Positions 35,137 through 44,504 of a stretch of DNA of 62,643 nucleotides are shown here, in pieces; the first letter of the stretch is position 1, and the number at the start of each line of letters is the position of its first letter. Location: positions 1-62,643 of the forward strand of contig VXRG01000078.1 of NCBI GenBank assembly GCA_009838625.1, in the 5' to 3' direction. The notes under the pieces are model-generated. The model was given only the letters and a program-made list of their open reading frames with translations, had not been told where the DNA came from and searched no databases. This stretch comes from Caldilineaceae bacterium SB0664_bin_27 (GTDB lineage Bacteria; Chloroflexota; Anaerolineae; Caldilineales; Caldilineaceae). The position numbers and the translations under genes were made by a program.

Positions 35137-36767
35137 CCTACCTCTTCCTCAATCTCGTGGGCCACGACGCCGCCGCTGGGCGTCGTACGCAAGACGGTAC
35201 GAGTGCGGCGGTAGGTCAGCGCGGGCGCAAGTCGGGTTCCAGCTTGCAAGAACCGAAGGGGGATCTCATATCTGGCAAGAATGTCGATAAGATTCGCTTG
35301 CGCTTCTTCGCTGGTGAGTGCGGAGTCTGATTCAGGATCGTCCCCAAGATGGTCTTGGGTAAGGGAGTCTGCAAGGGATTCATCCGGCTGAATCTCGGAC
35401 GTCGATTCGCCAGCAGCCGGATTATCCTCGGCGACACCGGCTGCAGGTGTCACCGCGAGAACGCTTGCCGGAACGCCAGCGCGTCGAAGATGCAGCAGCT
35501 CGGCGGTCCAGTCCTCGACCCCATCGACAATGTCGGGCGTGATGGCCAGGACGGTCTGCCCGCCGCTGAACAGGCCCCGGCTGCGGCGCAAGAGCTCGCC
35601 GAGAGGCAGGTCACCGGCGTTCACAGGAGCCAGGGCAGCCAAAATGCGCCAAACTTGCCCCTTTCCCGGCTGCGGCGGCACATCTACAAGCAGCGATGAT
35701 GAGTTCTGAACGCGACTCCCTTCCCCGTTGGATGACAGGGCGCCTGAATCGTTGCCGGCCGCCCCAGATTCAGGGAGAATCTGCTGGTCGAAAGCGGTCG
35801 CCTCGTCAGTCTCAAAAAGTGACGCGACGGCGGCGGGCGCGGCCAGAAGTCCAACGGATCTCCGCTCGCCTCCACTCAGAAATTCGGCTGCAACGCTTGC
35901 CGCCAGAACGATTCCTGTTTCGAGCGAGCTCTCTTCACCGCTGCCAGACTGTACCAGGCGGTTGACATCAAGCACTATCCACAGATCTCCGCTCGGTTCC
36001 GTTTCCACGTCCGTGACGACCAGCTCGCCCTGTTTAGCGCTGGTAGGCCAGTGCACATGACGTAGACTGTCTCCCGGCTGGTAGGCTCGCACAGCCTGAG
36101 ACCGCTCCGACCCTGTATGAGCGCGTCGCCGGCGGTCCTGGCCGGACAAGCTTCCTCTAGGCAAGGCGAGCGGGGGAATGTGCGCCACCCTAGGGTAAAC
36201 CAGAAGCGATTCTGAACGAGTATCCACGACTTCCAGACTGAAAAAACCGAATGGGTCGCCTGTTCGCAAGGTATGCGGTCCCAAACGGAAGACGCCTCTC
36301 TGCGTACAATGTGCTTCGGCGCGCCACTGGTAGCTGCTTCCACCGCCGCAACTGACTACCTGCCTTGGATTGTAACCGGGCAAGAGAGATCTGTCGGCAA
36401 ATTCGAGCCAGTGCAACGGCAGCGTGCTATCGTTCCGGATGACAAACCGTTCCTGCAAGGAGTCGCCCACCACCAGCATGGCTCCTTCCCGGTGCCTCTC
36501 AAAAAACAGTTGCAGAACCTGATTTCGGACCCAGAGATAGCTGACTGCATAGAGACCGGCCAACGAGATCAAAAGCGCCACCCAGATCGGGCTGGGGCCA
36601 AGTAGCTGCATGAAGAGCAGGAGCGGGATGAAGAGAAGCGGCCAGCCGTTTCGTAACTCGATGCGCCATCCTGCGGGCAGATGGCGATTCAGAAGCCGTT
36701 CGAGGGCCAACTGAGGATTGAGGCGACGAGATCTTGCTGAAGGTCTGCTCAGTTTGCGAGCTGTCAC
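35133..36767 (-). CDS. DUF58 domain membrane-associated protein
   Basis: This is a 544-residue protein with N-terminal transmembrane segments (about 45-85), then the DUF58 pattern: HWLEFADRSLLPGYNPRQV, the cysteine-bearing CTQRGVFRLGPHTLRTGDPFG, and RAYQPGDSLRHVHWPTSAK, the family signature. A VWA-like region follows (DLWIVLDVNRLV). DUF58 proteins commonly pair with a MoxR ATPase and a transglutaminase-like protein. Here the partner transglutaminase follows directly with a 4-bp overlap, but no MoxR gene is adjacent. The likely GTG start at 36767 has a weak ribosome site. Confidence 0.86.
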   Translation of the reverse strand: MTARKLSRPSARSRRLNPQLALERLLNRHLPAGWRIELRNGWPLLFIPLLLFMQLLGPSPIWVALLISLAGLYAVSYLWVRNQVLQLFFERHREGAMLVVGDSLQERFVIRNDSTLPLHWLEFADRSLLPGYNPRQVVSCGGGSSYQWRAEAHCTQRGVFRLGPHTLRTGDPFGFFSLEVVDTRSESLLVYPRVAHIPPLALPRGSLSGQDRRRRAHTGSERSQAVRAYQPGDSLRHVHWPTSAKQGELVVTDVETEPSGDLWIVLDVNRLVQSGSGEESSLETGIVLAASVAAEFLSGGERRSVGLLAAPAAVASLFETDEATAFDQQILPESGAAGNDSGALSSNGEGSRVQNSSSLLVDVPPQPGKGQVWRILAALAPVNAGDLPLGELLRRSRGLFSGGQTVLAITPDIVDGVEDWTAELLHLRRAGVPASVLAVTPAAGVAEDNPAAGESTSEIQPDESLADSLTQDHLGDDPESDSALTSEEAQANLIDILARYEIPLRFLQAGTRLAPALTYRRTRTVLRTTPSGGVVAHEIEEEVG

Positions 36768-37028
36768 AGTAACCAGGTCAGAGATTGGCTGTTTCCTGAC
36801 GGTATGTGAAAATGGACGCGAGAGGCGCTTGCCGGCAGTTTCTCCCTGTCATCAACCGGCGCAGCCGAGACGGGAGTCTCCAAGCATAACGCTCCCTGAA
36901 GAGTTGCCGGCCACGTCCCCCGGGCAAAACTGAACAGATTGTACCACAAAGTTACGGTGCATCCAGGAATCTGATGGCAATCAGAAGATTCGCGGGATAG
37001 CGAGCTCTGCATCAGACTAACCTGAAAA

Positions 37029-37322
37029 ATGGCAAAACTACCTGGAGCCCTAGAGCAGTCCACTGTGTTTCACTCGGCGGTTGCGGCAGATTCTCTCTCT
37101 GCAATCTGGCAGATCCTCGCGATACTGGCAGTTGCGGGACTCGCAATCGTTATACTGTTGGCGATTATTGAACCGGGTCCTCTTGTAAAGAAACGCCCTT
37201 TCCCAAAGAGACAGAGAAGGTCTGTGCATACTCCCAACGAAGCCGAACCGGCTCAACAGGAAATGGATTCCTCGAAAGGCGGAGATGGAGAACATGCCAA
37301 ACAGAGAGGAGGGAGCCATTAG
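37029..37322 (+). CDS. small single-pass membrane protein, function unknown
   Basis: This 97-residue protein has one clear transmembrane helix (AIWQILAILAVAGLAIVILLAI, split here as AIWQILAILAVAG and LAIVILLAI) followed by a basic stretch (KKRPFPKRQRR) and a polar, disordered tail. By the positive-inside rule the tail is cytoplasmic. I recognise no family. It sits 36 bp upstream of a PyrK-like gene on the same strand, so it may anchor that electron-transfer protein to the membrane; this is inference. The ribosome site is poor, so some doubt remains that it is translated. Confidence 0.55.
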   Translation: MAKLPGALEQSTVFHSAVAADSLSAIWQILAILAVAGLAIVILLAIIEPGPLVKKRPFPKRQRRSVHTPNEAEPAQQEMDSSKGGDGEHAKQRGGSH

Positions 37323-37358
37323 TGTGCCGGCAGCTGCTCAGACGGGTCGCAATCTGAC

Positions 37359-38246
37359 GTGACGGACGTCAAATGGGAGCCGATTCCCCCCCTCGTAGGA
37401 CAGATCGAGAGTCCGGTTCAGCCGGGCCATCCGTTCTCGGTCCGCCTGCCCTCTGCGCCTGGGCCGCATTCGCAGACATTGAGCGGCCTCTACTTCCTGG
37501 TACGCTGCAGCACATCCGTGGGCCAGGACAGAGGGGACGATTGGTCCGTTTATCCTCGGCAGCCTGTTTTCGTTTGCGGCCGTCAAATCCATGATCAGGA
37601 CGACAGGTGGCAGCTTTGTCTTCCAGCCAGTCCCGCAGAGAACGGGGCAAGCTCTGAAATGGGATCGGAGACTGGAAGAGTTGGACGCGACGGCGGCTTG
37701 GAATGGCTGGCAAAGCGTGTTCCCGGCGATCTATTGAACCTGCTGGGTCCCTTCGGCAATGGTTTCACATTGAGGGAAGATCCTCACAATCTGCTCATCC
37801 TGGTTGACACCAGGGACGACCCGTCCTGGTTCTGGCAGCTGGTCCCGTTGTGCGAACAGGTCCTGGACAGAGGCGGCCGGGTGACACTCCTGATTCGATG
37901 CCTTGACGACAGTTCAATGTCGGGTCTGGTTCCGCAGCTGCCGGTGCAGGTTGAGGTGCGCACTGCAAGCACAAAGAAGCAGTGGCTCGAACAGATTCAC
38001 AGTATGATCGCTTGGTCGGATCAACTTTGTGCGGGCGTTCCCCCAGAGTCTTATGGAGAACTCCTCCATATAGTCAGGAATACGCGTTTTCGGGTTGACA
38101 AGAACTACGCCCAGGTTCTTGTCCGCACAGACCTGCTGTGCGGTGTTGGCGCCTGCCTTGCCTGCGCCGTCCCAACAGCGCGCGGTAGCTACACTCGCGC
38201 CTGCGTTCATGGACCTGTCTTTGACCTGACTGAGCTGACTGCGTAG
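37359..38246 (+). CDS. PyrK-like iron-sulfur electron-transfer protein (dihydroorotate dehydrogenase type)
   Basis: This 295-residue protein resembles the electron-transfer subunit PyrK of class 1B dihydroorotate dehydrogenase. LLGPFGNGF matches the NAD(P)-binding loop region of PyrK. The C-terminal Cys cluster CGVGACLACAVP with a later Cys in RACVHGPVF fits the [2Fe-2S] C-x4-C-x2-C-x(n)-C pattern. The FAD-binding N-terminus is less conserved than usual. It would pass electrons between NAD(P)H and a partner. A PyrD catalytic subunit is not in the window, so this is an orphan reductase. It probably starts at GTG 37359. A small membrane protein lies just upstream. Confidence 0.75.
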   Translation: MTDVKWEPIPPLVGQIESPVQPGHPFSVRLPSAPGPHSQTLSGLYFLVRCSTSVGQDRGDDWSVYPRQPVFVCGRQIHDQDDRWQLCLPASPAENGASSEMGSETGRVGRDGGLEWLAKRVPGDLLNLLGPFGNGFTLREDPHNLLILVDTRDDPSWFWQLVPLCEQVLDRGGRVTLLIRCLDDSSMSGLVPQLPVQVEVRTASTKKQWLEQIHSMIAWSDQLCAGVPPESYGELLHIVRNTRFRVDKNYAQVLVRTDLLCGVGACLACAVPTARGSYTRACVHGPVFDLTELTA

Positions 38247-38634
38247 TGGTTAGGCGCTTTGACAGGAAAACTCGCAATATCCTGACCATTCAACGTGTTT
38301 GAGTAGTCTCCTCGCGGCAGCAGGTTACAAATCTCTGCGGTGCAAGGCCTCTCTAACCTGGCGTAGGCATCCACTTACGCTTCGCGTTCTCGCCTCGGGG
38401 CGGCCGGATAGAGTTTCTTTCTCGGAGCAAGATGAACCTGCGCGGCGGAGGCCCCCGCCGTCGTCTTATGCCCGCGTTCGACGCCGGTTTAGCCTTCGCC
38501 GTAGGTAGGGCGCTTCGACAGGCTATGTCCAGCCGCAACACCGTTGTGGTACAATGTGCCGAAGCAAGATTTCTGATTTGTTGTGGGTCGATTGCGACAG
38601 AACAGTCCCGATGAATGTGAACAGGAGCTGGCCT
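38247..38634. other. intergenic region, no supported gene
   Basis: This gap of 388 bp is GC-rich and open-frame poor. One small perfect hairpin (CGGCGG 38443-38448 with CCGCCG 38455-38460) is visible. A TACAAT -10-like hexamer near 38550 may belong to a promoter of the following methyltransferase, but I found no good -35. No tRNA or recognisable riboswitch was seen. Confidence 0.4.
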
Positions 38635-39519
38635 ATGTCCCGTGTGAGCGGGAAGGCCGAGACAATCAGTTCGTCAGCCGAATGCAGTAATTCGGCAGAT
38701 ACTCCACACCATTCCAGAACCTCGTTTCCCGATTACAGGCATGAAGTGGAGCGAGTCTGGAACCACAACTCTGCCTATTGGGACAGCTACATGGGGGAGG
38801 GCAACGATTTCGTTAACGTTCTCTGCTGGCCCGCCATTGAGAAGCTGCTCTCCGTTCAGCCGGGACAGCTGGTGTTGGATGTCGCTTGCGGCAACGGCCT
38901 GACCAGTCGAAGGCTGGGCCGGCTGGGGGCGAGGGTAGTCGCATTCGACGTGGCAGAAGAAATGATACGGTTCGCCAAGCAGCGAAGCACGGACGAAGAC
39001 GGCGATATTCGATACTTCGTGCTTGATGCCAACGACGAAAAGGGAATGGCGAAGATCGGGGAAGGAAAGTTTGACGGTGCACTGTCCAATATGGCGCTTT
39101 TCGACATGGCCGAGATTGAACCCCTGTTCCGCAGTCTATTCAGTTTACTGAAGCCGGGAGGCCGCTTCGTCTTCTCAATGATGCACCCTTGCTTCAATCA
39201 GGCCAGCTCAGCCCTCTTTGGGGAGAGAGAAGAGCTCGATGGTGAGGAAGTCATGACTTACGGCGTGCGAGTCAGCGGCTATATGACGCCCACGATGTTC
39301 AGTGGACGTGCCCTGGGCGGTCAGCCTCTGCCGCAGCCTTACTTTCACCGACCTCTATTTGCCCTATTGAATGTCGGCCTGCGGGTCGGCTTTGTCCTGG
39401 ACGGAATTGAAGAAAGAGCATTCCCGACAACCCATCCGCCTGGATCGCGTGAACTCAGCTGGGGGCCAAATTTCAGCGAGATTCCACCGGTAATCGTCTT
39501 TCGCATGCTACGCCCTTGA
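38635..39519 (+). CDS. SAM-dependent methyltransferase
   Basis: This is a 294-residue class I methyltransferase. Motif I is VLDVACGNGLTSRRLGRLGA, followed by VVAFDVAEEMI, the VLDAND segment and SNMALFDMAE (motif IV region). C-terminal segments KPGGRFVFSMMHPCF and YFHRPLFALLN resemble enzymes that methylate small acids or lipids. I start it at 38635 (MSRVSGK), where AGGAG lies 8 nt upstream; an in-frame ATG at 38611 gives eight more residues. It is the first of a co-oriented trio with the PAC2 and M20/LysK-like genes (45 bp and 36 bp apart). Confidence 0.88.
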   Translation: MSRVSGKAETISSSAECSNSADTPHHSRTSFPDYRHEVERVWNHNSAYWDSYMGEGNDFVNVLCWPAIEKLLSVQPGQLVLDVACGNGLTSRRLGRLGARVVAFDVAEEMIRFAKQRSTDEDGDIRYFVLDANDEKGMAKIGEGKFDGALSNMALFDMAEIEPLFRSLFSLLKPGGRFVFSMMHPCFNQASSALFGEREELDGEEVMTYGVRVSGYMTPTMFSGRALGGQPLPQPYFHRPLFALLNVGLRVGFVLDGIEERAFPTTHPPGSRELSWGPNFSEIPPVIVFRMLRP

Positions 39520-39564
39520 CCTGACGCCGCCGTAGTTCTATCAAAAGGAATTCGAGGTATTGAC

Positions 39565-40485
39565 ATGGACGAGCGAGTACATTTGTGGGAGACGCCGACC
39601 GCCAGTGAATCGGTCATGATTGCCGGTTGGCACCAGTGGGCAGACGCCGGCTCGATCTCGTCCGGCCTACCTGCCTATCTGATTGAAAAGCTGGATACGC
39701 GCAAAATAGGCGAAATCAGCCGCGACCGGTTCTTCCTCTTCCAGATGCCGGGCGCCCACCACCTTTTGAGACCGGAGGTCCACACAAAAGATGGCGTGGT
39801 CCAGGAGATGCGCGTCATCAAGACCGAAATCTATTTCACTGAACTCGGGGATAAGGGGATCTTCATTTTTCTTGGCGAGGAACCGCACGTCAACGAGGAG
39901 GAGTACGCCGACGCCTTCTTTGATATTGTCGAAACCCTGGGTGTCAAGCGGGTCGTGGCTGTAGGCGGCGTGTACGGCGCAATGCCCTTCAACAAGGACC
40001 GCGACATCTCCTGTGTCTTCAGTCTCGAAGAGATGCGCAAGGAGATGGAAGAGTATGCCGTACGATTCTCCAGTTATGAAGGCGGCACGACCATAGGCTC
40101 CTATCTCGCCTATCATGCCGGGCAGCGCAATAAAGAATACATATGCTTCCATGGCTTTGTCCCGGCTTATGACTTCGGCCAGGTGATGCTCCCGGCGCAG
40201 AGTGTACGAATCGAAGACGACGTCAAGGCCTGGTACGACATTATGCGCAGAGCGGACTTTATGTTTCACCTAGGAATGGACCTGTCGGAGCTACGCATAC
40301 AGAGCGACGAGCTGATGTCTTCAATGGAAGAACAGATGGAGGAACTTTCCCGGCAGGCGCCTCAGCTGGACGTGCATGCATACCTGCAGAAGCTGGATGA
40401 CGAGTTCACGGAGAATCCCTTCATGCCCCTGGACGACGTTTGGGAGAGGGAGCTGGGTGACCTGTTGGACGACCTGGAGAACTGA
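39565..40485 (+). CDS. PAC2 family protein
   Basis: This is a 306-residue protein of the PAC2 family, related to proteasome-assembly chaperones of archaea and eukaryotes and to a group of bacterial paralogs of unknown job. Family hallmarks are VMIAGWHQWADAGSISSGLP at the N-terminus, FFLFQ, FIFLGEEPHV, RVVAVGGVYGAMP and SYEGGTTIGSYLAYHAG. Bacterial members often sit near proteasome or amino-acid carrier genes. Here the next gene downstream is an M20 hydrolase of the LysK type 36 bp away. No proteasome genes are visible. The exact function is unknown. Confidence 0.88.
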   Translation: MDERVHLWETPTASESVMIAGWHQWADAGSISSGLPAYLIEKLDTRKIGEISRDRFFLFQMPGAHHLLRPEVHTKDGVVQEMRVIKTEIYFTELGDKGIFIFLGEEPHVNEEEYADAFFDIVETLGVKRVVAVGGVYGAMPFNKDRDISCVFSLEEMRKEMEEYAVRFSSYEGGTTIGSYLAYHAGQRNKEYICFHGFVPAYDFGQVMLPAQSVRIEDDVKAWYDIMRRADFMFHLGMDLSELRIQSDELMSSMEEQMEELSRQAPQLDVHAYLQKLDDEFTENPFMPLDDVWERELGDLLDDLEN

Positions 40486-40521
40486 CTTCCTCGAACCTGT
40501 CGAACCGTAATTGTGGTGGAA

Positions 40522-41730
40522 ATGTCTGAACTCTCCCGTAAGAAAGCAGAAGGGCTGCTGACCCGTCTGGTTGAAATTCCATCTTTCAGCGGCGACGAAC
40601 TGGAAGCAAGCGCCTTTCTGGTCGATGCAATGGGTTCACTTGGATTCGACAGGTGTGAGGTCGACGCTTCGGGCAACGCTGTCGGTGAAATCGGGGCCGC
40701 TGATGCCGGCCAGACTGTGGTTCTACTTGGTCACATCGACACTGTTTACGGCGACATCCCGGTGCGCGTGGAGAGGGGGCCAGACGGACCCGTGCTCTTC
40801 GGAAGAGGCTCCGTTGATGCCAAAGGACCTCTGGCGACTTTCGCAGTGGCGGCCGCCCGCGTGGGGTCGGAATGGGCCCACCGCAACGATACTCGCCTGG
40901 TCGTTGTTGGCGCCGTGGAAGAGGAGGCGGCAACAAGCAAGGGGGCCCGTTTCATCCGCGATCGCTTTGACGGGAACCAGGAACCGGTGCCGGACTTCTG
41001 TGTCATTGGTGAGCCCAGCGGCGCCACTCGCATCACTCTCTTTTACATGGGACGCCTGCTTCTGGAGTTGCAGGCCGAACAGCCGATGATGCACTCAGCC
41101 GGCCCTAACCCGGGCGTTGCCACGAATGCGGTGGACCTGTGGAACATGATTGTGGGCTATGCAGACCTCTTCAATTGTGACAGGAGCAGGATGTTCGACC
41201 AGTTGCGTCCCAGCCTGCGCGAACTGCGCACATGGACTGATGAGGCGATGCGCGACCTGGTCTGGACCAAGATAGGCATTCGACTGCCGCTAGATTTCGA
41301 CGCTGACGCCTTCCTTGGCGAGATCTGGGATTGGGCAAGAGAACGCGTTCAAGAAAACGCGCCTCGGCCGGAGCCGCCCTTTACAAGAGACACCGATGCA
41401 TCCCCGCAGGAACTCCACTTCGGTGACGAAGAACTGCGACTGAAGTTCTGCTTCCACGGATACGAACCGGCATGGCGAAGCGGCCGCAACAGCCCGCTTG
41501 TACGCGGCTTTCTGGCAGCCATTCGCGAACAGACCTCCGAGCGACCTCGTTTTGTGAGCAAGAGCGGGACCAGCGATATGAACGTAGTCGGTCCTGCGTG
41601 GCAGTGCCCGATCGTGGCCTACGGCCCAGGTGACAGCAGCCTGGATCATACGCCCAATGAGCATCTCAATCTGGACGAATACTGGCAGGCCGTGTTGGTC
41701 CTTGAATCTGCACTGAAGAGGTTGGGGTAG
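40522..41730 (+). CDS. lysK: M20 family [LysW]-lysine/ornithine hydrolase-type deacylase
   Basis: This is a 402-residue M20 zinc hydrolase. Metal and catalytic signatures are [38 protein letters not shown] and [11 protein letters not shown], with the terminal [15 protein letters not shown] segment typical of the LysK group that releases lysine or ornithine from the carrier protein LysW. A related desuccinylase or carboxypeptidase is possible. No LysW, LysX or LysZ gene is in the window. The ATG at 40522 is preferred, but a GTG three codons upstream (40513) is possible. It follows the PAC2 gene by 36 bp. Confidence 0.83.
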   Translation: MSELSRKKAEGLLTRLVEIPSFSGDELEASAFLVDAMGSLGFDRCEVDASGNAVGEIGAADAGQTVVLLGHIDTVYGDIPVRVERGPDGPVLFGRGSVDAKGPLATFAVAAARVGSEWAHRNDTRLVVVGAVEEEAATSKGARFIRDRFDGNQEPVPDFCVIGEPSGATRITLFYMGRLLLELQAEQPMMHSAGPNPGVATNAVDLWNMIVGYADLFNCDRSRMFDQLRPSLRELRTWTDEAMRDLVWTKIGIRLPLDFDADAFLGEIWDWARERVQENAPRPEPPFTRDTDASPQELHFGDEELRLKFCFHGYEPAWRSGRNSPLVRGFLAAIREQTSERPRFVSKSGTSDMNVVGPAWQCPIVAYGPGDSSLDHTPNEHLNLDEYWQAVLVLESALKRLG

Positions 41731-41860
41731 CGGCCGGCACTTTCCACTGTGTCGGACCTCCTGCGCTCTGCGGGTTTCCGGCCGGAGGTGGGGCTGAATT
41801 CGCTTGCGATGGGCCGTATTCTCTACAGGGCACCCTGCCAGAATTCTTGAGGGTGAACCG

Positions 41861-42772
41861 TTACTCCAACGGACTTAGCCAGCGCTCGCCTTCCCGACCA
41901 TCGGCTGCCCAGCCCTCAACTGCACCGTCGTCTGAACGAATCTGGTACCAGAAATACCCGTCCGCGGCCTGGGGTCCGGCCACGACCGAGAATGTCTGGT
42001 TTGTCCTGGCGCGGGCAACGATGCTCGAACCGATACCGGGCAGGGAGCGCACGGTCAGTTCTCCATTGAGCGTGACGATGACCCGGTCGCCGACCACAGG
42101 GGAGCGGTCGATAGGACGAGCCTCACCCACATGCGGGGAGATCCAGTCGTCGATTCCCTGGCCTCCTGCCACCCAGCCGACTGTCCCCTGATTGTCATCG
42201 ACCTTCCACCAGATGTATCCGTCAGAGCTTACGGGCCCTTCCAGGACAGTTATTCGCTTGTCCTGGGCAAGAAGCGTGACGGCTGGAGATCTGATCGTAG
42301 GCTGCTCGCGAACATTGAGTCCACCGGGAACCGTGATACGCGCGGGTTCGCCGATTGTCAGGGGATTTCTGACCGCGACTGTTGGTGTAGGGGAAGGAAT
42401 CGACGTCTGTGTCGGGCTGGGGGGCGCCGTCGAAGGAGCGGTCGGAGTCGGCTCATCCGGCACGGGCGTTTCTGCGGCGGGAACCGCGACGGGAATGTCC
42501 CTGGTGGGTGTCGGGCGTGGTTGAAAACTGCCGCATGCAAGGACCGGAACGACCCAGAGGAGTGTCATCGCCAGCAGGCCCAAGTAAAGGTTCTTTGCGG
42601 GCCTTGTTCGCTGGCATATGCCAGCTACCGGCGACTCGGCGCCAGTTGCGTTCCGGGCGTAAATGTAGGAACCGGTCCCAGGGCAGCGGTCAGAGGGGCT
42701 GAACCTCCACTCTTTGCATTGGTGCCCTGTCTGATTTTCGAAACGACTCTCCGAGTCTGAGTCTCTGCTCAT
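41861..42772 (-). CDS. SH3-domain membrane or surface protein with Pro/Thr linker
   Basis: This 303-residue protein begins with an ATG that shares a base with the stop of serA (TAATG), so it is translated with it. A hydrophobic segment (LYLGLLAMTLLWVVPVLAC) lies after about 60 polar residues. A lipobox-like LAC is present, but the distance from the start is unusual, so either it is a membrane anchor or the true start is later. A Pro/Thr-rich linker (PTPTAPSTAPPSPTQT and on) leads to two bacterial SH3-type domains (about 145-215 and 235-303), with LNVREQPT and WWKVDD in the first and LTVRSLPG and WYQIRSDD in the second. Such domains bind envelope glycans. Confidence 0.75.
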   Translation of the reverse strand: MSRDSDSESRFENQTGHQCKEWRFSPSDRCPGTGSYIYARNATGAESPVAGICQRTRPAKNLYLGLLAMTLLWVVPVLACGSFQPRPTPTRDIPVAVPAAETPVPDEPTPTAPSTAPPSPTQTSIPSPTPTVAVRNPLTIGEPARITVPGGLNVREQPTIRSPAVTLLAQDKRITVLEGPVSSDGYIWWKVDDNQGTVGWVAGGQGIDDWISPHVGEARPIDRSPVVGDRVIVTLNGELTVRSLPGIGSSIVARARTNQTFSVVAGPQAADGYFWYQIRSDDGAVEGWAADGREGERWLSPLE

Positions 42773-44373
42773 TACGATTCGCGTAACTCGACAGCCTTCA
42801 TCCAGCGTATGTCCTGAATGTCTGCCAGTTTCTTCAGGACCTTGGCGGGAGTCTGCTCGTCGGTGCCCAACACCATAATCGATTCTCCGCGCGGTGCCCG
42901 ACGCCCTACGTGCATAAAGCTGATATTCACGTCGGAACGGCCCAGAAGTGTTCCGACTTTTCCGATCATGCCGGGCCGGTCCGTATGCGAGGCCAGTAGA
43001 AGGTTTCCCGCGGCCGGAAATTCCACCCACAAATCGTTAACTGCGACGAATTTCAACTCGTCCAGGAGAACGGTTCCCAGTACGGAATTCGTTCCGCTGG
43101 CGCTGGTCAGCCGCAGCGTAATCATGCTCTCATAGCGTTCATGTTTAGGCATCTTGCGTTGAACGATCTCGATTCCCCGACTGCGTGCCGTCAGTTCGGC
43201 GTTTACCAGGTTGACTCGTTCTTCCACGATATCGGACAGGACACCGCGAATCGCTGATGCCACGATATATGTCATGTCGAAAGCGGTCACGGGGCCGTGG
43301 CCGGTGATCTCCAACCTGCTTATGCCTTCTTCGTCTATTTGACGCAGAAAGCGGCCCATTCGTTCCGCTAATTCGATGAACGGGATGACAGTGTTCAGGG
43401 CCGTGGGGGGCAGAATCGGCGCATTGACGGCGTAGAGAGCCGGTCTCCCGTACAGAATGTCCATCACCTGCACCGCAACGTCCTCCGCTACGCGGTCCAT
43501 CGCTTCGACTGTACTTGCGCCCAGATGGGGCGTGAGGATAATCTTGTCATTGTCCCTCAGAGGACTGTCCTCGGGCAGAGGTTCCGAGTTAAAGACGTCC
43601 AGGGCTGCCCCTCCGAGGTGGCCGCTTGCGACCGCCTCAGCAAGCGCGTCTTCGTCGATGATTCCACCTCGAGCGACATTCAGAACGCGTGCACCCTGTT
43701 TCAACTGCTTAAGTCTGTCTGCGTCGAGGATGTTGCGGGTGGCATTCGTAAGGGGAACGTGCACTGTGAGAAAGTCCACCTGCGGCAACATCTCGTCAAG
43801 AGAAATGAGCGTTACATGTCTCTGCGAGGCATACTCCTGGCTGACAAAGGGGTCGTAGGCTAAGACCCTCATTCCCAGCGAAAGGGCAAACTGAACCACT
43901 TCCTGGGCGATTCGACCCAGCCCAACGATTCCGAGGGCCTTGCCCCTGACCTCGGTACCGACAAATTCACCCCTATCCCACTGCTGGGACCTCACATTTC
44001 GATCGGCCTGAGGTATGTTTCGGGCCAGCGCCAGCAACATGGCAATCGTATGTTCGGCGGCGGCAACCGTGTTGCCGGTTGGCGTGTTCACGACTGTCAC
44101 ACCGGCCCGGGTAGCGGCCTCCACATCGATATTGTCTACGCCCGTGCCGGCCCGGCCGATTGCCTGGAGCCGTTTGCCCGCGCGAATGAGATCATCCGTT
44201 ACCTGCGTGCTGCTGCGAACAAGAAGCGCATGGTAGTCCGGAATCAGAGAGAGCAACTCTTCGGGTGACAGCTGGGTGCGGATTTCAAGCTCTATGCCTT
44301 CCGCTTCCATGAGTGGCCGCAAGCCATTCTGGGATAGCTTGTCGCTCACCAACACCTTGAATCTTTCAGACAT
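42772..44373 (-). CDS. serA: D-3-phosphoglycerate dehydrogenase
   Basis: This is a 533-residue phosphoglycerate dehydrogenase. The catalytic N-terminus shows RSSTQVTDDLI and RAGTGVDNID; the NAD domain has GIVGLGRIAQEV, ARGGIIDEDAL and LTPHLGASTVEA (catalytic His). Then come the intervening ASB-like domain (about 320-440) and a C-terminal ACT domain (VGTLLGRSDVNISFMHVGR), giving the long form of the enzyme. It makes 3-phosphohydroxypyruvate for serine synthesis in the cytoplasm, and the ACT domain may sense serine. The gene is 131 bp downstream of argS and shares its stop with the start of the SH3 gene. Confidence 0.96.
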   Translation of the reverse strand: MSERFKVLVSDKLSQNGLRPLMEAEGIELEIRTQLSPEELLSLIPDYHALLVRSSTQVTDDLIRAGKRLQAIGRAGTGVDNIDVEAATRAGVTVVNTPTGNTVAAAEHTIAMLLALARNIPQADRNVRSQQWDRGEFVGTEVRGKALGIVGLGRIAQEVVQFALSLGMRVLAYDPFVSQEYASQRHVTLISLDEMLPQVDFLTVHVPLTNATRNILDADRLKQLKQGARVLNVARGGIIDEDALAEAVASGHLGGAALDVFNSEPLPEDSPLRDNDKIILTPHLGASTVEAMDRVAEDVAVQVMDILYGRPALYAVNAPILPPTALNTVIPFIELAERMGRFLRQIDEEGISRLEITGHGPVTAFDMTYIVASAIRGVLSDIVEERVNLVNAELTARSRGIEIVQRKMPKHERYESMITLRLTSASGTNSVLGTVLLDELKFVAVNDLWVEFPAAGNLLLASHTDRPGMIGKVGTLLGRSDVNISFMHVGRRAPRGESIMVLGTDEQTPAKVLKKLADIQDIRWMKAVELRES

Positions 44374-44504
44374 CTGGATATTCTCTGAACGGGTCGGAAG
44401 CGTTTGTCCGGGACACGACTTTCACTCCCCGTGAGTGCCTATTGTTCCTTGTCAGGTAGGGCGCGCATCTCTGATGAAAACTTGTGAGAACCCAGTTACA
44501 GTCC

